A stretch of 64,000 bases of DNA from positions 868,001-932,000 of the forward strand of contig CP060755.1 in the NCBI GenBank assembly GCA_023205875.1, given 5' to 3'. Positions 48,153-56,980 of this stretch are shown here, piece by piece (position 1 is the first letter of the stretch; each line of letters begins with the position of its first letter). Source of the stretch: Chloropicon primus (taxonomy: Eukaryota > Chlorophyta > Chloropicophyceae > Chloropicales > Chloropicaceae). Both the position numbers and the translations under genes were made by a program. Under the pieces are notes generated by a model. The model had not been told where the DNA came from. It did not search any database and saw only the letters and a program-made list of their open reading frames with translations.

Positions 48153-48157
48153 TGTAA
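48153..48157 (+). promoter_or_regulatory. TGTAA poly(A) signal of the one-TM protein gene
   Basis: TGTAA 110 bases after the stop codon, between two possible exons; its use would argue against the downstream exon. Confidence 0.4.
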
Positions 48158-48263
48158 TGAATCAAAAAGTAAACCTTTCTTTCCTTTCTTTCTACCATTT
48201 CTAGCGCACGGGCACGGGCACGAGGGCGAGAGGACTCCGATGGGTTCCTCCTCCTCCCGCGGT

Positions 48264-49064
48264 TCAGTCGTCGTAGGTGCAGTCCAGGGTCAAGGCGCCG
48301 TAGGCGCCGGCGAACTCCCTGGCGCTGAACCCGACCTTGAGGTCGACCTCCCCGGCCCCGAGCCAGAAGAAGTCGGGCTCCAAGGCCGCGATCCTGTGGG
48401 ACAGGAGGACGGGGATCCGCGTCCTGGTGGCGATCGGGGTCACCGCGTTGTGGGAGAACCCCGTGATGGCGTCGCTCACCTCCTCGGGCGCGAGCCTGAA
48501 CTTGATCTTCTTCCTCGGGGTCTTCCCCCCCCGGGCCTCGTACACAAAGTCCCTGATCTTCTCCGCTTGGAGCTTGGACACGTACTGCACGATCACCATG
48601 ACGTACTTGGAGGACGCCCAGTCGTCGTCGCCCCCCTCGGGGAGGCCCCCCGGGAAGGTCCTGTCGTCCTTGGTGTTCTCCATCACCATGCTCTTGCACA
48701 GGTGGCTGGTGGACCACGCGCTCAGGCACCGGCGCCTGAACTCCAGGTCCCTGTCGTAGTAGTCCCCCGGGACGCGTTCCAGGCGGAACCCGGAGGGGAA
48801 CGCGGGCCCGAGCGCCGCGAGCTCGGCGTGGATCGTGGCCTCGTTCTCCGTCGCGTCCGGGGAAAGCGCAGGAGGAGGAGTCGCAGGAGGAGGAGTCGCA
48901 GGAGGAGTCGTGGAGGCCTCGCTGGCCTCGATCCGGTGCTCCAGGGCGTCCAGGGCGTCCAGGAGGTCGTCCTGCATGTGCGCAAGGTCCACCGCCCTCT
49001 CCACCCGCCCGACCCGGTCCAGGATCCCCTCCTGCCTCGCCTGGAGAAGAAGAGGAACCGTCAT
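48264..49064 (-). CDS. YbaK/ProXp-type editing-domain protein
   Basis: 266 residues from ATG 49064. The C-terminal half is a YbaK/aminoacyl-tRNA deacylase fold: FVYEARGGKTPRKKIKFRLA, ITGFSHNAVTPIATRTRIPV and FFWLGAGEVDLKVGFSAREF, the last two being the conserved Gly-Ala-rich site. Such domains hydrolyse mischarged tRNAs, such as Cys- or Ala-tRNA(Pro). Plant homologues have a similar helical N-terminal half (here ILDRVGRVERAVDLAHM). A Pro/Thr/Ala repeat (about 57-74) separates the halves. Just inside the chosen start is TTCTTCTCCAG, a very good 3' splice site, so the first eight codons may be intronic and a further 5' exon could exist; none was found. Confidence 0.82.
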   Translation of the reverse strand: MTVPLLLQARQEGILDRVGRVERAVDLAHMQDDLLDALDALEHRIEASEASTTPPATPPPATPPPALSPDATENEATIHAELAALGPAFPSGFRLERVPGDYYDRDLEFRRRCLSAWSTSHLCKSMVMENTKDDRTFPGGLPEGGDDDWASSKYVMVIVQYVSKLQAEKIRDFVYEARGGKTPRKKIKFRLAPEEVSDAITGFSHNAVTPIATRTRIPVLLSHRIAALEPDFFWLGAGEVDLKVGFSAREFAGAYGALTLDCTYDD

Positions 49065-49962
49065 CGTCTCGTGCAAAGATTACGAAAAGAGTACGAAGGC
49101 GAACGAACTGAGCCGTTGGTGGGCGGCTCGCCTGCTAGATCGAATCTCCTGAGGCACGCCGGGGAAACCGATCGCGATCACGATCACGATCACGATCACG
49201 ATCGATCGATCACTCCCACCTCTCCGCGCTCGCTCTCGTCGTGTCGTCCGTCGTCGCGTGTTGGCGAAGCGAAGCGGCTTGGGTTCGGTGCGGAGACGGT
49301 TACGGTCTCCGCACCGAAGATATTTTTGTAGCCGTAGTAAACCTGACTCGGAATTTTGTGTTCGGCGGGAGACGTGTTGCTTGACTGGGGATGTCTACTC
49401 TCGGTCCCAACTCTTTTCCCGCCAAAACCCGGCAACAGTCGCAAACTCGATGGGGTGGGGCGTTTAGCACGGGGTAAACAACACGGTGCGAGTTTTTTAT
49501 TGCGGGGTTGAGAAATTTTGAGAAATTTTGAGAAAAATTGGGAAAATTACATGCGTTTTCTACTTCCTCGCTTTTTGTAATCCTCGGTCGTAGAAGGGCG
49601 ACCGAGTTACGACGCGGGGGGAAGAACACGAAGGGCTACTGGGCGAGGACGGAAACCCGACGACGGAGACGGAGACGCGAGAGAGAGAGAGGGGGGGGGC
49701 ACGCTTGACGACGAGGGAATACGGAGGCGAAGAGCGCGGTGGCTTTGCTTGGACTTTGCGGCGGAGGTTCCTCTCGGGCGACGAAACCTGCAGTCTGGAG
49801 ACTCATCCACAAAGTCTGTGGGCTTGTTTGGGGACTCAAAAGTTGTCTCGCGGGGGACGGAACCTTCGCATATTTTTTGGGTTTGGGCCACGGAATATTC
49901 TTGAGGTCTCTCTCTTTCGTGACTCTTTGACGAGAGCCTTGGGGGTACCGACAGAACACAGC
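49065..49962. other. long spacer with CGATCA repeats, hairpin and A/T-rich tract
   Basis: An 898-bp head-to-head spacer. It holds CGATCA repeats (about 49174-49205), a perfect 14-bp inverted repeat (49284-49318), and a distinctly A/T-rich stretch with repeated GAGAAATTTT (about 49505-49555). From 49705 an open frame runs in phase into the KRP gene but has no ATG before 49963. Confidence 0.6.
49284..49318. repeat. perfect 14-bp inverted repeat (hairpin)
   Basis: Arms TTCGGTGCGGAGAC (49284-49297) and GTCTCCGCACCGAA (49305-49318) with a 7-base loop. No T-run follows. Confidence 0.9.
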
Positions 49963-50481
49963 ATGTCGACGACGAGGAGCATGAAGCTCTTCGCTCGGGT
50001 GGCGAAGCCGAAGCGGTCCTCGCCTTGCTCGAAGGCCGCCTCGTACCTCGGGCCCATCACCCGGGCGAAGGCGAAGGCGAGGGAGGTCGTGGACGAGCCG
50101 CCCTCGTGCTCGTACCACCACCAGGAGGCGTCCAGCTCCCAGTCCAGCGAGACGGGGGAGCACGCCAAGTTCCTGTCCCAGGACGAGTCGAGCTACGAGC
50201 TGGTGGAGGTGGAGGACACGACGACGGCGACGGCGGGGGAGCGGGCGACGACGGAGGAGGAGATCAGTGAGATCTACGCGGGGCGGCGGAAGAGGGCCAG
50301 GCGCAGGTCCCTGGCCGAGGAGGAGGACGCGCCCGCCGCGGACCGGATAACGATAACCAACTTTTTGGATAGGCTGAACGACAAGCTCAGCGCCAGGCAG
50401 GAGGAGGCCAGTCGGAGGTACAACTTTGACTTTGAGGCCGGAACTCCCCTGGAGGGGAAGATCAAGTGGTCGAGCGCCTGA
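49963..50481 (+). CDS. plant-type CDK inhibitor (KRP/ICK)
   Basis: Intronless, 172 residues from ATG 49963. The C-terminus carries the cyclin-dependent-kinase inhibitor motif of plant Kip-related proteins: LSARQEEASRRYNFDFEAGTP followed by LEGKIKW, matching F..KYNFD....PLPGRYEW. This segment binds cyclin D/CDKA. The rest is disordered, with a basic patch RRKRARRR (likely nuclear signal) and an N-terminal YLGPITRAKAKA that resembles the short YLQLRSR-type motif of plant KRPs. It would restrain the cell cycle. The family is characteristic of Viridiplantae, which supports the green-algal placement. The rest is too divergent for subclass assignment. Confidence 0.83.
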   Translation: MSTTRSMKLFARVAKPKRSSPCSKAASYLGPITRAKAKAREVVDEPPSCSYHHQEASSSQSSETGEHAKFLSQDESSYELVEVEDTTTATAGERATTEEEISEIYAGRRKRARRRSLAEEEDAPAADRITITNFLDRLNDKLSARQEEASRRYNFDFEAGTPLEGKIKWSSA

Positions 50482-51192
50482 GAAGGACAGGCCGCGGACG
50501 ACGAGGAGGAGGAGGACGACGGGCGACCGACCGACCCCCCAAAAAACCAAAACCAAAACACAAAAACCTGTACTTGCATTTTTATGACTGTTTCCTTTTC
50601 GACAACGACGACGACGACGACGTGAAACCCAACCAACCACCACGAGGCTGGCGAAAGAAAAGAAGAGCTCGAGCGCAAACAACACCCTCCTTGCTCCCTC
50701 TCCCGCCCCCTCCCTTGGATCCCGAAGAAGCGCTCGTGGGGGGGGTCAACTCCCCCCGCCGTTTGTGGGCGTCGATCCATGCCGATTGTAGAAAACACGT
50801 GTTATTCCCCTTCACGTGCCCCCGGCGCGACCCAGCATCTTTTCTCCCTCTTCCTCTTCCTCTTCCTCCCCCCCCGCCTCTCTCTCTTAGTTTCAGTTAG
50901 CAATTCTCCTCCTCCTCCTCTCTCTGTTCAGCTCCAAAAAACTGACTCAAGACAGAAGGGAGGAAGCGGAGCGATTCGATCGTCGCAATCCCAATCCGTG
51001 CTGTGCTGTGCTGTGACGCTCTCTCCTCGCGCTCTCTCTCTCGGACTTGGTCTCGGTCGCGCACCAACAGAGGAGACACCGCGACCGCGACCGTGCCAAG
51101 GGTGGACTCGACTGACTCCTCAGGTGAGGTCCGCCACCACCACGAGCACGAAAGAAGAAGAAGGAGGGAGGAGGATTAGGATTATAGAGAGC
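50482..51192. other. spacer between KRP and TBC genes
   Basis: A 711-bp same-strand spacer: CAAAA repeats near 50538-50570, CGACGA near 50598-50622, pyrimidine tracts (50840-50890, 50905-50925) and GAAGAAG at 51150-51170. An in-frame ATG at 50779 would extend the TBC protein by 138 residues of low complexity; I judge this to be 5' UTR, perhaps with an intron. Confidence 0.5.
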
Positions 51193-52419
51193 ATGAAGGA
51201 GCGGAACGACGATGCGACGGAAAACTACCCACCGGGAGGCTCGGAATCGGGAGACTCGGACTCGGACTCGGACTCCGCGTCCTCCTCCTCCCCCACGCTG
51301 TTGTCCTCGATGATGACGTCCTTCATCTCGGACTTTCTGCAGACGTTCTCGGACCACCGGGGCAGCAGGCAGAAGCGGGGTCGCGGGCCCTCCTCCCCGT
51401 CCGCTCCGCCGGCGCCCGACGGCAACATCCACCACACGTCCTCGCTGGGGAGCTTCGAGCTCCTGGACCGGTACGACTGCTGCATGAGCGCCCACGAGTT
51501 CCGGGGGTTCAAGAACGAGGAGGGGAGGTTCCACAACGTCGTGGAGCTGAAGCAGCGCATCTTCGAGGGGGGGTGCAGGGTGGAGGCGAGGGAGGAGATC
51601 TACCCTTACCTGCTGGGCTACCTGCCCTTCGACTGCACGGCGGAGGAGAGGGAGGAGATCAGGAGGCTCAAGCGCAGGGAGTACAGGGAGCTCGGGAGCC
51701 TCGCCAAGAGGGAAGAGCCCAACAGGAAGGAGCTCTCCGTCCAGATCGACAAGGACATCATTCGGACGGACGCCTCCCACCCCTTCTTCAGGGGCAAGAG
51801 GTCGAACAGGAACGTCCAGAAGATGAGGAGGATCCTCCTGGCTTACGGCGCCCACAACTTCGAGTTGGGGTACTGCCAAGGGATGAGCGACCTCCTCGCG
51901 CCGCTCCTGTACACCGTCAAGGACGAGTCCGAGTGCTTCTGGTGCTTCGTCGGCCTCATGAGCAAGACGGAGAGGAGCTTCGACCAGGACCAGAGCGGGA
52001 TGCACACAATGCTCCTCGCCCTGAGCAAGCTCGTGAAACTCCTCGACCCCCAGCTCCACACCCACTTTGGGAAGCAGGACTGCAGGATACCTTACCTGTT
52101 CTGCTACAGGTGGCTCCTCCTGCACTTCAAGAGGGAGTTCGACTTCAGCGACTGCCTCAGGCTGTGGGAGGCCCTGTGGACCTGCCCGTTCTGCGACAAG
52201 CTGCAGATGTACGTCTGCGTCGCGGTCTTGCAGCAGTTCCGGAGCGAGATCATCGAGAAGTCCATGACTTTTGACGACATGGTCCTCTTCACCAACGACC
52301 TATCCTACAGGATCCCCCTGGAGGAGAGCATCCGGAACGCGGAGATCCTTTGCAAGTTTGCGGGGAAGAGGGGCAAGAGGATCCTCTCCGCCGTTCCGCC
52401 TGTACTCGAGTCGAAGTGA
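51193..52419 (+). CDS. TBC-domain Rab GTPase-activating protein
   Basis: 408 residues from ATG 51193. After an acidic/Ser-rich N-terminus (residues 1-45), the TBC domain covers about 110-390. It has the dual-finger catalytic motifs: the Arg finger in IDKDIIRTDASHPFF and the Gln finger in YCQGMSDLLAP, both intact. Further blocks (CFWCFVGLM, YLFCYRWLLLHFKREF, RLWEALWT) match the TBC1D15/GYP7 group, which has the insertion LKRREYREL before the Arg finger. It should switch off a Rab in endosomal or vacuolar traffic. A TGTAA is at 52451, preceded by an ACTAA repeat at about 52425-52447. Confidence 0.9.
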   Translation: MKERNDDATENYPPGGSESGDSDSDSDSASSSSPTLLSSMMTSFISDFLQTFSDHRGSRQKRGRGPSSPSAPPAPDGNIHHTSSLGSFELLDRYDCCMSAHEFRGFKNEEGRFHNVVELKQRIFEGGCRVEAREEIYPYLLGYLPFDCTAEEREEIRRLKRREYRELGSLAKREEPNRKELSVQIDKDIIRTDASHPFFRGKRSNRNVQKMRRILLAYGAHNFELGYCQGMSDLLAPLLYTVKDESECFWCFVGLMSKTERSFDQDQSGMHTMLLALSKLVKLLDPQLHTHFGKQDCRIPYLFCYRWLLLHFKREFDFSDCLRLWEALWTCPFCDKLQMYVCVAVLQQFRSEIIEKSMTFDDMVLFTNDLSYRIPLEESIRNAEILCKFAGKRGKRILSAVPPVLESK

Positions 52420-52450
52420 GACCAAACTAAACTAAACTAAACTAAACGTT

Positions 52451-52455
52451 TGTAA
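52451..52455 (+). promoter_or_regulatory. TGTAA poly(A) signal of the TBC gene
   Basis: TGTAA 31 bases after the stop codon, abutting the DHHC-PAT remnant. Confidence 0.55.
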
Positions 52456-52470
52456 GTACTATTACAATTT

Positions 52471-52783
52471 TGCAAGTGCCTGAGGCTCTTGGGGAATGCC
52501 ATGATTCTGGTCGTCCTCGGTCTGGTCGCACTGTCGTACTATCCCATAGTCGTGACGATCTACGGGCCGGCGATGTTCGACCAGAACATTTCCCCCGTCA
52601 AGGAAGTGGCCGCAATCTTCGTCGTGTCGAGCTTCCACGTCCTGGTGAGTTGCTTCTTCGAATACTGCTTCACGCGAAGGTGCAAAAGCACTGACGGTGC
52701 GTTCCTCGTTCTCTTTCTTTCCTCCGAAACAGGCTGCTCTGATGCTTTGGAGCTACTTCGCGGCGATTCTGACTTGCCCCCCA
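52471..52783 (+). pseudogene. N-terminal fragment of a plant-type DHHC palmitoyltransferase
   Basis: Two exon-like pieces, about 52471-52644 and 52733-52783, are separated by an 88-bp GT-AG intron. They encode LGNAMILVVLGLVALSYYP, TIYGPAMF and, across the splice, FHVLAALMLWSYFAAILT. This matches the first two membrane segments of plant PAT13/14-type proteins (LGSIMILLVLG..YY, then LLWSYF.VVFTDPG). After ILT the canonical DPG and the whole DHHC Cys-rich domain are missing, and the sequence is unrelated. The left end abuts the TBC 3' UTR. With the intron retained, it arose by DNA-level truncation rather than retroposition. Confidence 0.72.
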
Positions 52784-53073
52784 CTTTTCCTTCTGGACGA
52801 CAGATGCCGATTCCTCCGTTTAACGGTCGACTCCAATGGAAAGGGGAACGAAACGAAACACCGAGGAAGAGGAAAGGACAACACGAGAAGTCGGACCGAA
52901 TTCCCGTACCCAAGTCAACGCCAGCTTCTCGCTGCACGGGAGGAGAACCATAGGATCGCAGAACGACCGACGACGGCAAAGATCCCGATCCTCCAACCCA
53001 ATCCCACCCGCTCTCTCTTACCACCTTTACGATTCGATTGGACCATTGAGGATTGGACCTTGAGGAGAAGGGC

Positions 53074-54441
53074 ATGCCCACGCGAGTCGCGTTGCCGCAG
53101 AGAGATGACAAGTCGGTCTTTCAGGTTCCGCTGTCGGAGCTTTACGCGAGAGGGAACGGGGCGGCACCCCAAGTCTTGGTCGACATCATTAGGAAGCTGG
53201 ACAAATCGAAAGTCCATGCGGACAGAGTCTTCAAGGGCCCAATTAACGAAAACCTCGTGGAAATGTAGGTCAACAACCCGGTCGAAAGCACGGCCTCGAG
53301 TAGTGAACTGACTTCTCTCTCTCTCTCTCTTTCTCTCTTACTTTGTCTCAAACTTAGGTTCAAGGGCCTTTACGACGACGGGCATCGGCGGCCTCTATCG
53401 CGTTGCTTCGAAGTGTACACAGTCGCAGGACTCCTCAAGTCCTTCCTGATGGAACTCCCCAAGCCCCTGTTCACGGAAGAGCTTGTGCGGGCGCTCGTCG
53501 ACAAGGTGGACGCCTCCGACGCGGAGGGATCGATGATAGAGATCCAGAAACTCGTTCCCAAGATATCCATCTGCGAGCGCAGGACTTTGAGGTACATCAT
53601 GTTCTACCTCAACAGGTCGTGTCAGCAAAAGTCGGTGTGCTTGACGAACTCCTCGAGAAGAAGCGTGGCGAGGATCTTCGTCCCGATCTTGTTCAAAGCG
53701 GGCCACGATGGGGACGACATGTCCGCGAACACGAAAAAGTTGGAGAAAAGTTTGGAGCTCATGATCGAGAGGTGCGAGCAAGTGTTCTCCCCCTTCCCGG
53801 CGAGCCTTGACTTGGGCGGGAGCAGCCCGATGGGCAGCAGAAGCGCCCGGGCGGTGGAGCCCACGGCCGCTGGTAACGAGGAAGCGAGTGTGGTTGCCGA
53901 GGAGGCTGGGATTCGTGTGGAATCCATGATAGCAGACACGGTGGACTCCTTGTTCGCTGCCCCGACGACGACGTTGGACACGCTACGCCGCCTCGAAGCG
54001 GCGACGGAGGAAAGGCCCGTGTCCAAGCAGCACCAGAGTAGGCCAAACACGAAGAAGGGCGTGCTGAGAGAGTTCTCGCTGAACGTTGTCGAGCAGAAGA
54101 ACCCCGGCGTTCTGGAGAAGGAGCAGAGGATTGTCAAGCCGGCCACGAAGGCAAATTTCGCCAACCACCACAACCAGACGACGACGAATTTCGACGACAT
54201 GACCTTCCAGCAGCTGTTCAAGGAGAAGAAGAAGATCAAGAAGAAGATCAGGAACGCCGATTACAAGCTTGCCATCGAGCTCGGCCGGAAACCGACGCAG
54301 GTGGAGAAGGAGCCCCTGAGGCCGATGTATTCCAGGTACTGGAGGATCAAAAGGGCTTTGGACGGCAAGAACGAGAAGAGCAACGGAAGCGGAAACGAGG
54401 GGGCTCGATCCAACCAGGTGCTGGAGTTGCTCAAGTTCTAA
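53074..54441 (+). CDS. RhoGAP-domain protein with FAM13-like C-terminal module
   Basis: Exons 53074-53264 and 53358-54441 (GT-AG intron of 93 bp splitting an ATG codon) give 424 residues. The RhoGAP domain covers about 12-210: VFQVPLSELYAR, VHADRVFKGPINENLVEMF, VYTVAGLLKSFLMELPKPLF and VARIFVPILF. At the arginine-finger site (canonical GLFR) it reads RVFK, so the catalytic Arg seems replaced by Lys. The C-terminal module (DDMTFQQLFKEKKKIKKKIR, GRKPTQVEKEPLRPMYSRYW) resembles the end of FAM13 proteins, which also pair RhoGAP with this segment. It may bind rather than inactivate Rho-type GTPases. A TGTAA is at 54470. Confidence 0.85.
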
Positions 54442-54469
54442 AGCGGGCTGAGGAAGCTCAAACTCGAAC

Positions 54470-54474
54470 TGTAA
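54470..54474 (+). promoter_or_regulatory. TGTAA poly(A) signal of the RhoGAP gene
   Basis: TGTAA 29 bases after the stop codon, in the 78-bp convergent spacer. Confidence 0.55.
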
Positions 54475-54519
54475 TTTATGGTGACAAAACTTATACAAAC
54501 AGTGCTATTATCTTCCTTT

Positions 54520-55629
54520 TCAACTCACCAGCTTCACGCGAGGATTCTTCTTCAACAGGCCCAAGCATTCTTGCTCCAGCTGCCACGGGTGCCGCAGCCT
54601 CCAGTCGGAAAGGCCGTGCGTGTCGGTCTTGTTGTAATAGTGCTGACCTGCCCCGGCTTCGAAGCCGTAGATTGAGATCCGCGAGCACAAGTGCGCGGCC
54701 AGAGCCACGCCAATAAACCCGGTGGACATCTTGACCCTCTTCTCCTTGTGCACCCCGAGGCTTGGTGTGAACCCCGGCTTCGCGTTCCAGGAATTCAGCC
54801 AGTAGTACCTCGAGTAAGCAATGAATTGCGGGGACAAGGGCACGATCTTGCAGCTTTTGCTCGAAAGGTTTGAGAACTGCTTGGTCAAGCACAACTCCTT
54901 GCCTTCGGCGAACCCGGCTCGCTCCGGATTTTGTAGCCGCACTGTCGTTCTCTTGCCAACGAATTTCTCAAAGCCGGCCGTGGGAGCCTCGTTGAATCGT
55001 ATCACGGCGCTGTGGCCGTCGATCTCCTTGCCGCGCTCGTGCCTCAGCACACTTTCCGAGCTCCCGACCACGGCGCAGCTGGACCAGTCCAACCCCAGCT
55101 GGTCCAAGTCCTTGTCGAAAAGGTACTCGAGCTTCTCCTTGAACTTGCCTGTTCGTTCCAACACACGGATCCCGTACCTATTTCCCTTGTGAAGTATGAA
55201 GTGATGCAGATTCGCCGAGGCAAGAGGGCCGTCCCTGCTGCTCATCAGTCTTGCAAACCTAGCAGTGCTGTATCCGTTGCCGAGGAGGCCAACATCCCTT
55301 TCTCCTGCTCTCTTGACGTCCGCATAAGTGAAGAAGCTCATGGGTTGGAGGCACCACGATTTGTCTGCTGGCTTTCTGCACTGCGACGAGAGGAGGATCG
55401 AGCGGCACTGGCGATTCCCGCCCCTGCGCTGCCTGTGGCCTCGGGAACTTCTGGAGCTTCTGGCCTTGCCTCGCCTCAACCTCCTCGTCCCCCTCCTTCC
55501 GCTGGCGTCCACAGACACCAGCGCCGAGGCGACCAGGAGGAAAAGCATGAATGCCACCACCGTCACCGAGGGTGAGCGGCAACAGGACCGCCTTCTTGGA
55601 CCAGCCGTGCTGCACAACCTTTTGCTCAT
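54520..55629 (-). CDS. GT29 sialyltransferase-like glycosyltransferase
   Basis: Intronless, 369 residues from ATG 55629; the frame extends upstream only to a non-ATG codon. A type II membrane layout: basic cytosolic tail, one membrane segment at about 22-38 (SVTVVAFMLFLLVASALVSV), then a basic stem. Sialylmotif L is clear (CAVVGSSESVLRHERGKEID, then HSAVIRFNEAPTAGFEKFVG), motif S is KMSTGFIGVALAAHLC with SIYGFEA, and the VS His is in GQHYYNK. GT29 enzymes transfer sialic acid or Kdo-like sugars in the Golgi. Green algae rarely make sialic acid, so the donor sugar is uncertain. Paired Cys and all motifs suggest a functional enzyme. Confidence 0.87.
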   Translation of the reverse strand: MSKRLCSTAGPRRRSCCRSPSVTVVAFMLFLLVASALVSVDASGRRGTRRLRRGKARSSRSSRGHRQRRGGNRQCRSILLSSQCRKPADKSWCLQPMSFFTYADVKRAGERDVGLLGNGYSTARFARLMSSRDGPLASANLHHFILHKGNRYGIRVLERTGKFKEKLEYLFDKDLDQLGLDWSSCAVVGSSESVLRHERGKEIDGHSAVIRFNEAPTAGFEKFVGKRTTVRLQNPERAGFAEGKELCLTKQFSNLSSKSCKIVPLSPQFIAYSRYYWLNSWNAKPGFTPSLGVHKEKRVKMSTGFIGVALAAHLCSRISIYGFEAGAGQHYYNKTDTHGLSDWRLRHPWQLEQECLGLLKKNPRVKLVS

Positions 55630-56127
55630 CCCATCTGAAACTCCACCTGCCCCCTGGCCCCAAGCTGAAAATCCATGCTCATCTCCCCAACAGAGCGTCA
55701 ATCGGGTCGATCTTGGTACCAATCGAAAGCCCGCGAGACGTATTTTCACTCCGTTCCTCCCCCTTCCTCAGGCAGGCGTCGTTTTCGTCCTCAAGCCACG
55801 CAAGGAGTGCGGGTATCCTCGAGAATCTCCATGCTAGGGGAGGTGTTCGCGGTATTTTCGTATTTTTGTATTTTCGCGGGAAAGGACCAAGGTGGACTGA
55901 GCGCAACCAAGACGAGGATCTTGGAGACGAAACGTGCGCGAGGGACGCCCCCCGGACATCAAGGAGGCTTGTCTCGGCCAAGAAAAGCAACACACATATC
56001 TTGCCTCGTGACCGCCGCCGTCCTTGTGCCGACGAAAACAAAAGTCAAGACTTTTGAGAGAGAGACAGAGTTTGTCTGTGTTTTGTCGTCTGTTTGTTTT
56101 GGTCTTCAAGTGGTGGCTGTGTCAGAT
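55630..56127. promoter_or_regulatory. divergent intergenic region, GT29 / B9D1
   Basis: A 498-bp head-to-head spacer. A T/G-rich patch with TATTTTCGTATTTTTGTATT near 55853-55873 is the only compositional feature. No known motif was recognised. Confidence 0.45.
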
Positions 56128-56849
56128 ATGGCGGAACGGGGTGAAGAGCCGGTGGCTTTCTCCGTTGTGGTGAACGGGCAGATCGAACTAGCGGAGGTGA
56201 GCAACCCAAACCCAAACACCCTTTCCTTTGTTGTCTTGCCAGGAGCAGAGCGTGACGACTGACGAAGTCTCTTGTCTTGTGGTTTCTTTTCCTCGCCGAT
56301 ATCGTCTGTTCGCCGCAGATACAAGGAAGCCGAAGTGGGTACTGCAAGTTCTTGGTGACTCACGGGGAAGACTGGCAGGTTCTTGATGGGCTCGAGGAGG
56401 GCGTGACGCACCTATCGAAGAGGTCGCCGGGGGTTGACACGAGCTTCGTATGGAACTTCCCCATCAATGTGGCGTACAGAAGCACGAATATTTTCGGCTG
56501 GCCACAGATCGTGCTCAGTGTGTACGACGTGGACAACCTTGGAAGGGACGTCGTCTTGGGGTACGGCTCGGTTCACATCCCAACCGCCCCTGGGACCTAC
56601 AACCTCAAGGTCCGATTGTACAAGCCCCTCGCCTCGTCAATGCTGCAACACCTGACCTCGTGGATAAGCAAAGTGCAGCCCGAGTTCGTGGACCCAAAGT
56701 TTCCGACCCAGACCGAGGGGAGGGAGGTGGTCAGAGCGCAGTCCTCCGGGCACGCTATAGTGACCGTCAACGTGATGACGAGGAACATGGAGCACTTTGG
56801 CTACAACCTTGGAAAGTCGCAGGCCTCCGACGGCCTCATCCTTGTATAA
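56128..56849 (+). CDS. B9D1: B9 domain-containing protein 1, ciliary transition zone
   Basis: Exons 56128-56196 and 56319-56849 (GT-AG intron of 122 bp, phase 0) give 199 residues, close to human B9D1 (204). It belongs to the MKS module of the transition zone that gates protein entry to the cilium. The B9 (C2-like) domain fills the protein: FSVVVNGQIELA, YCKFLVTHGEDWQVLDGLEE, FVWNFPINVAYRSTN, GWPQIVLSVYDVDNLGRDVV, LGYGSVHIPTAPG, and the end FVDPKFPTQTEGREVVRAQS with HFGYNLG. It is collinear with the animal protein. With BBS5 10 kb away it marks ciliary competence. Identity is very secure. Confidence 0.96.
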
Positions 56850-56980
56850 CAACACTTGCTGCTGAGGTGAAAGCATGAAAGGCTGAGAAGAAGAGTAAAA
56901 TACACCAGCAAATAATACACAGCATTCTTATGTCCCCGCGAACTCCAACTTTGCAGCGCTGAGAATCCCAAGATAATACT

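Noticed and set aside
50779-51192. 138-residue N-terminal extension of the TBC protein
   Set aside because: Low-complexity, pyrimidine-tract translation without conserved features. ATG 51193 gives a normal TBC protein.
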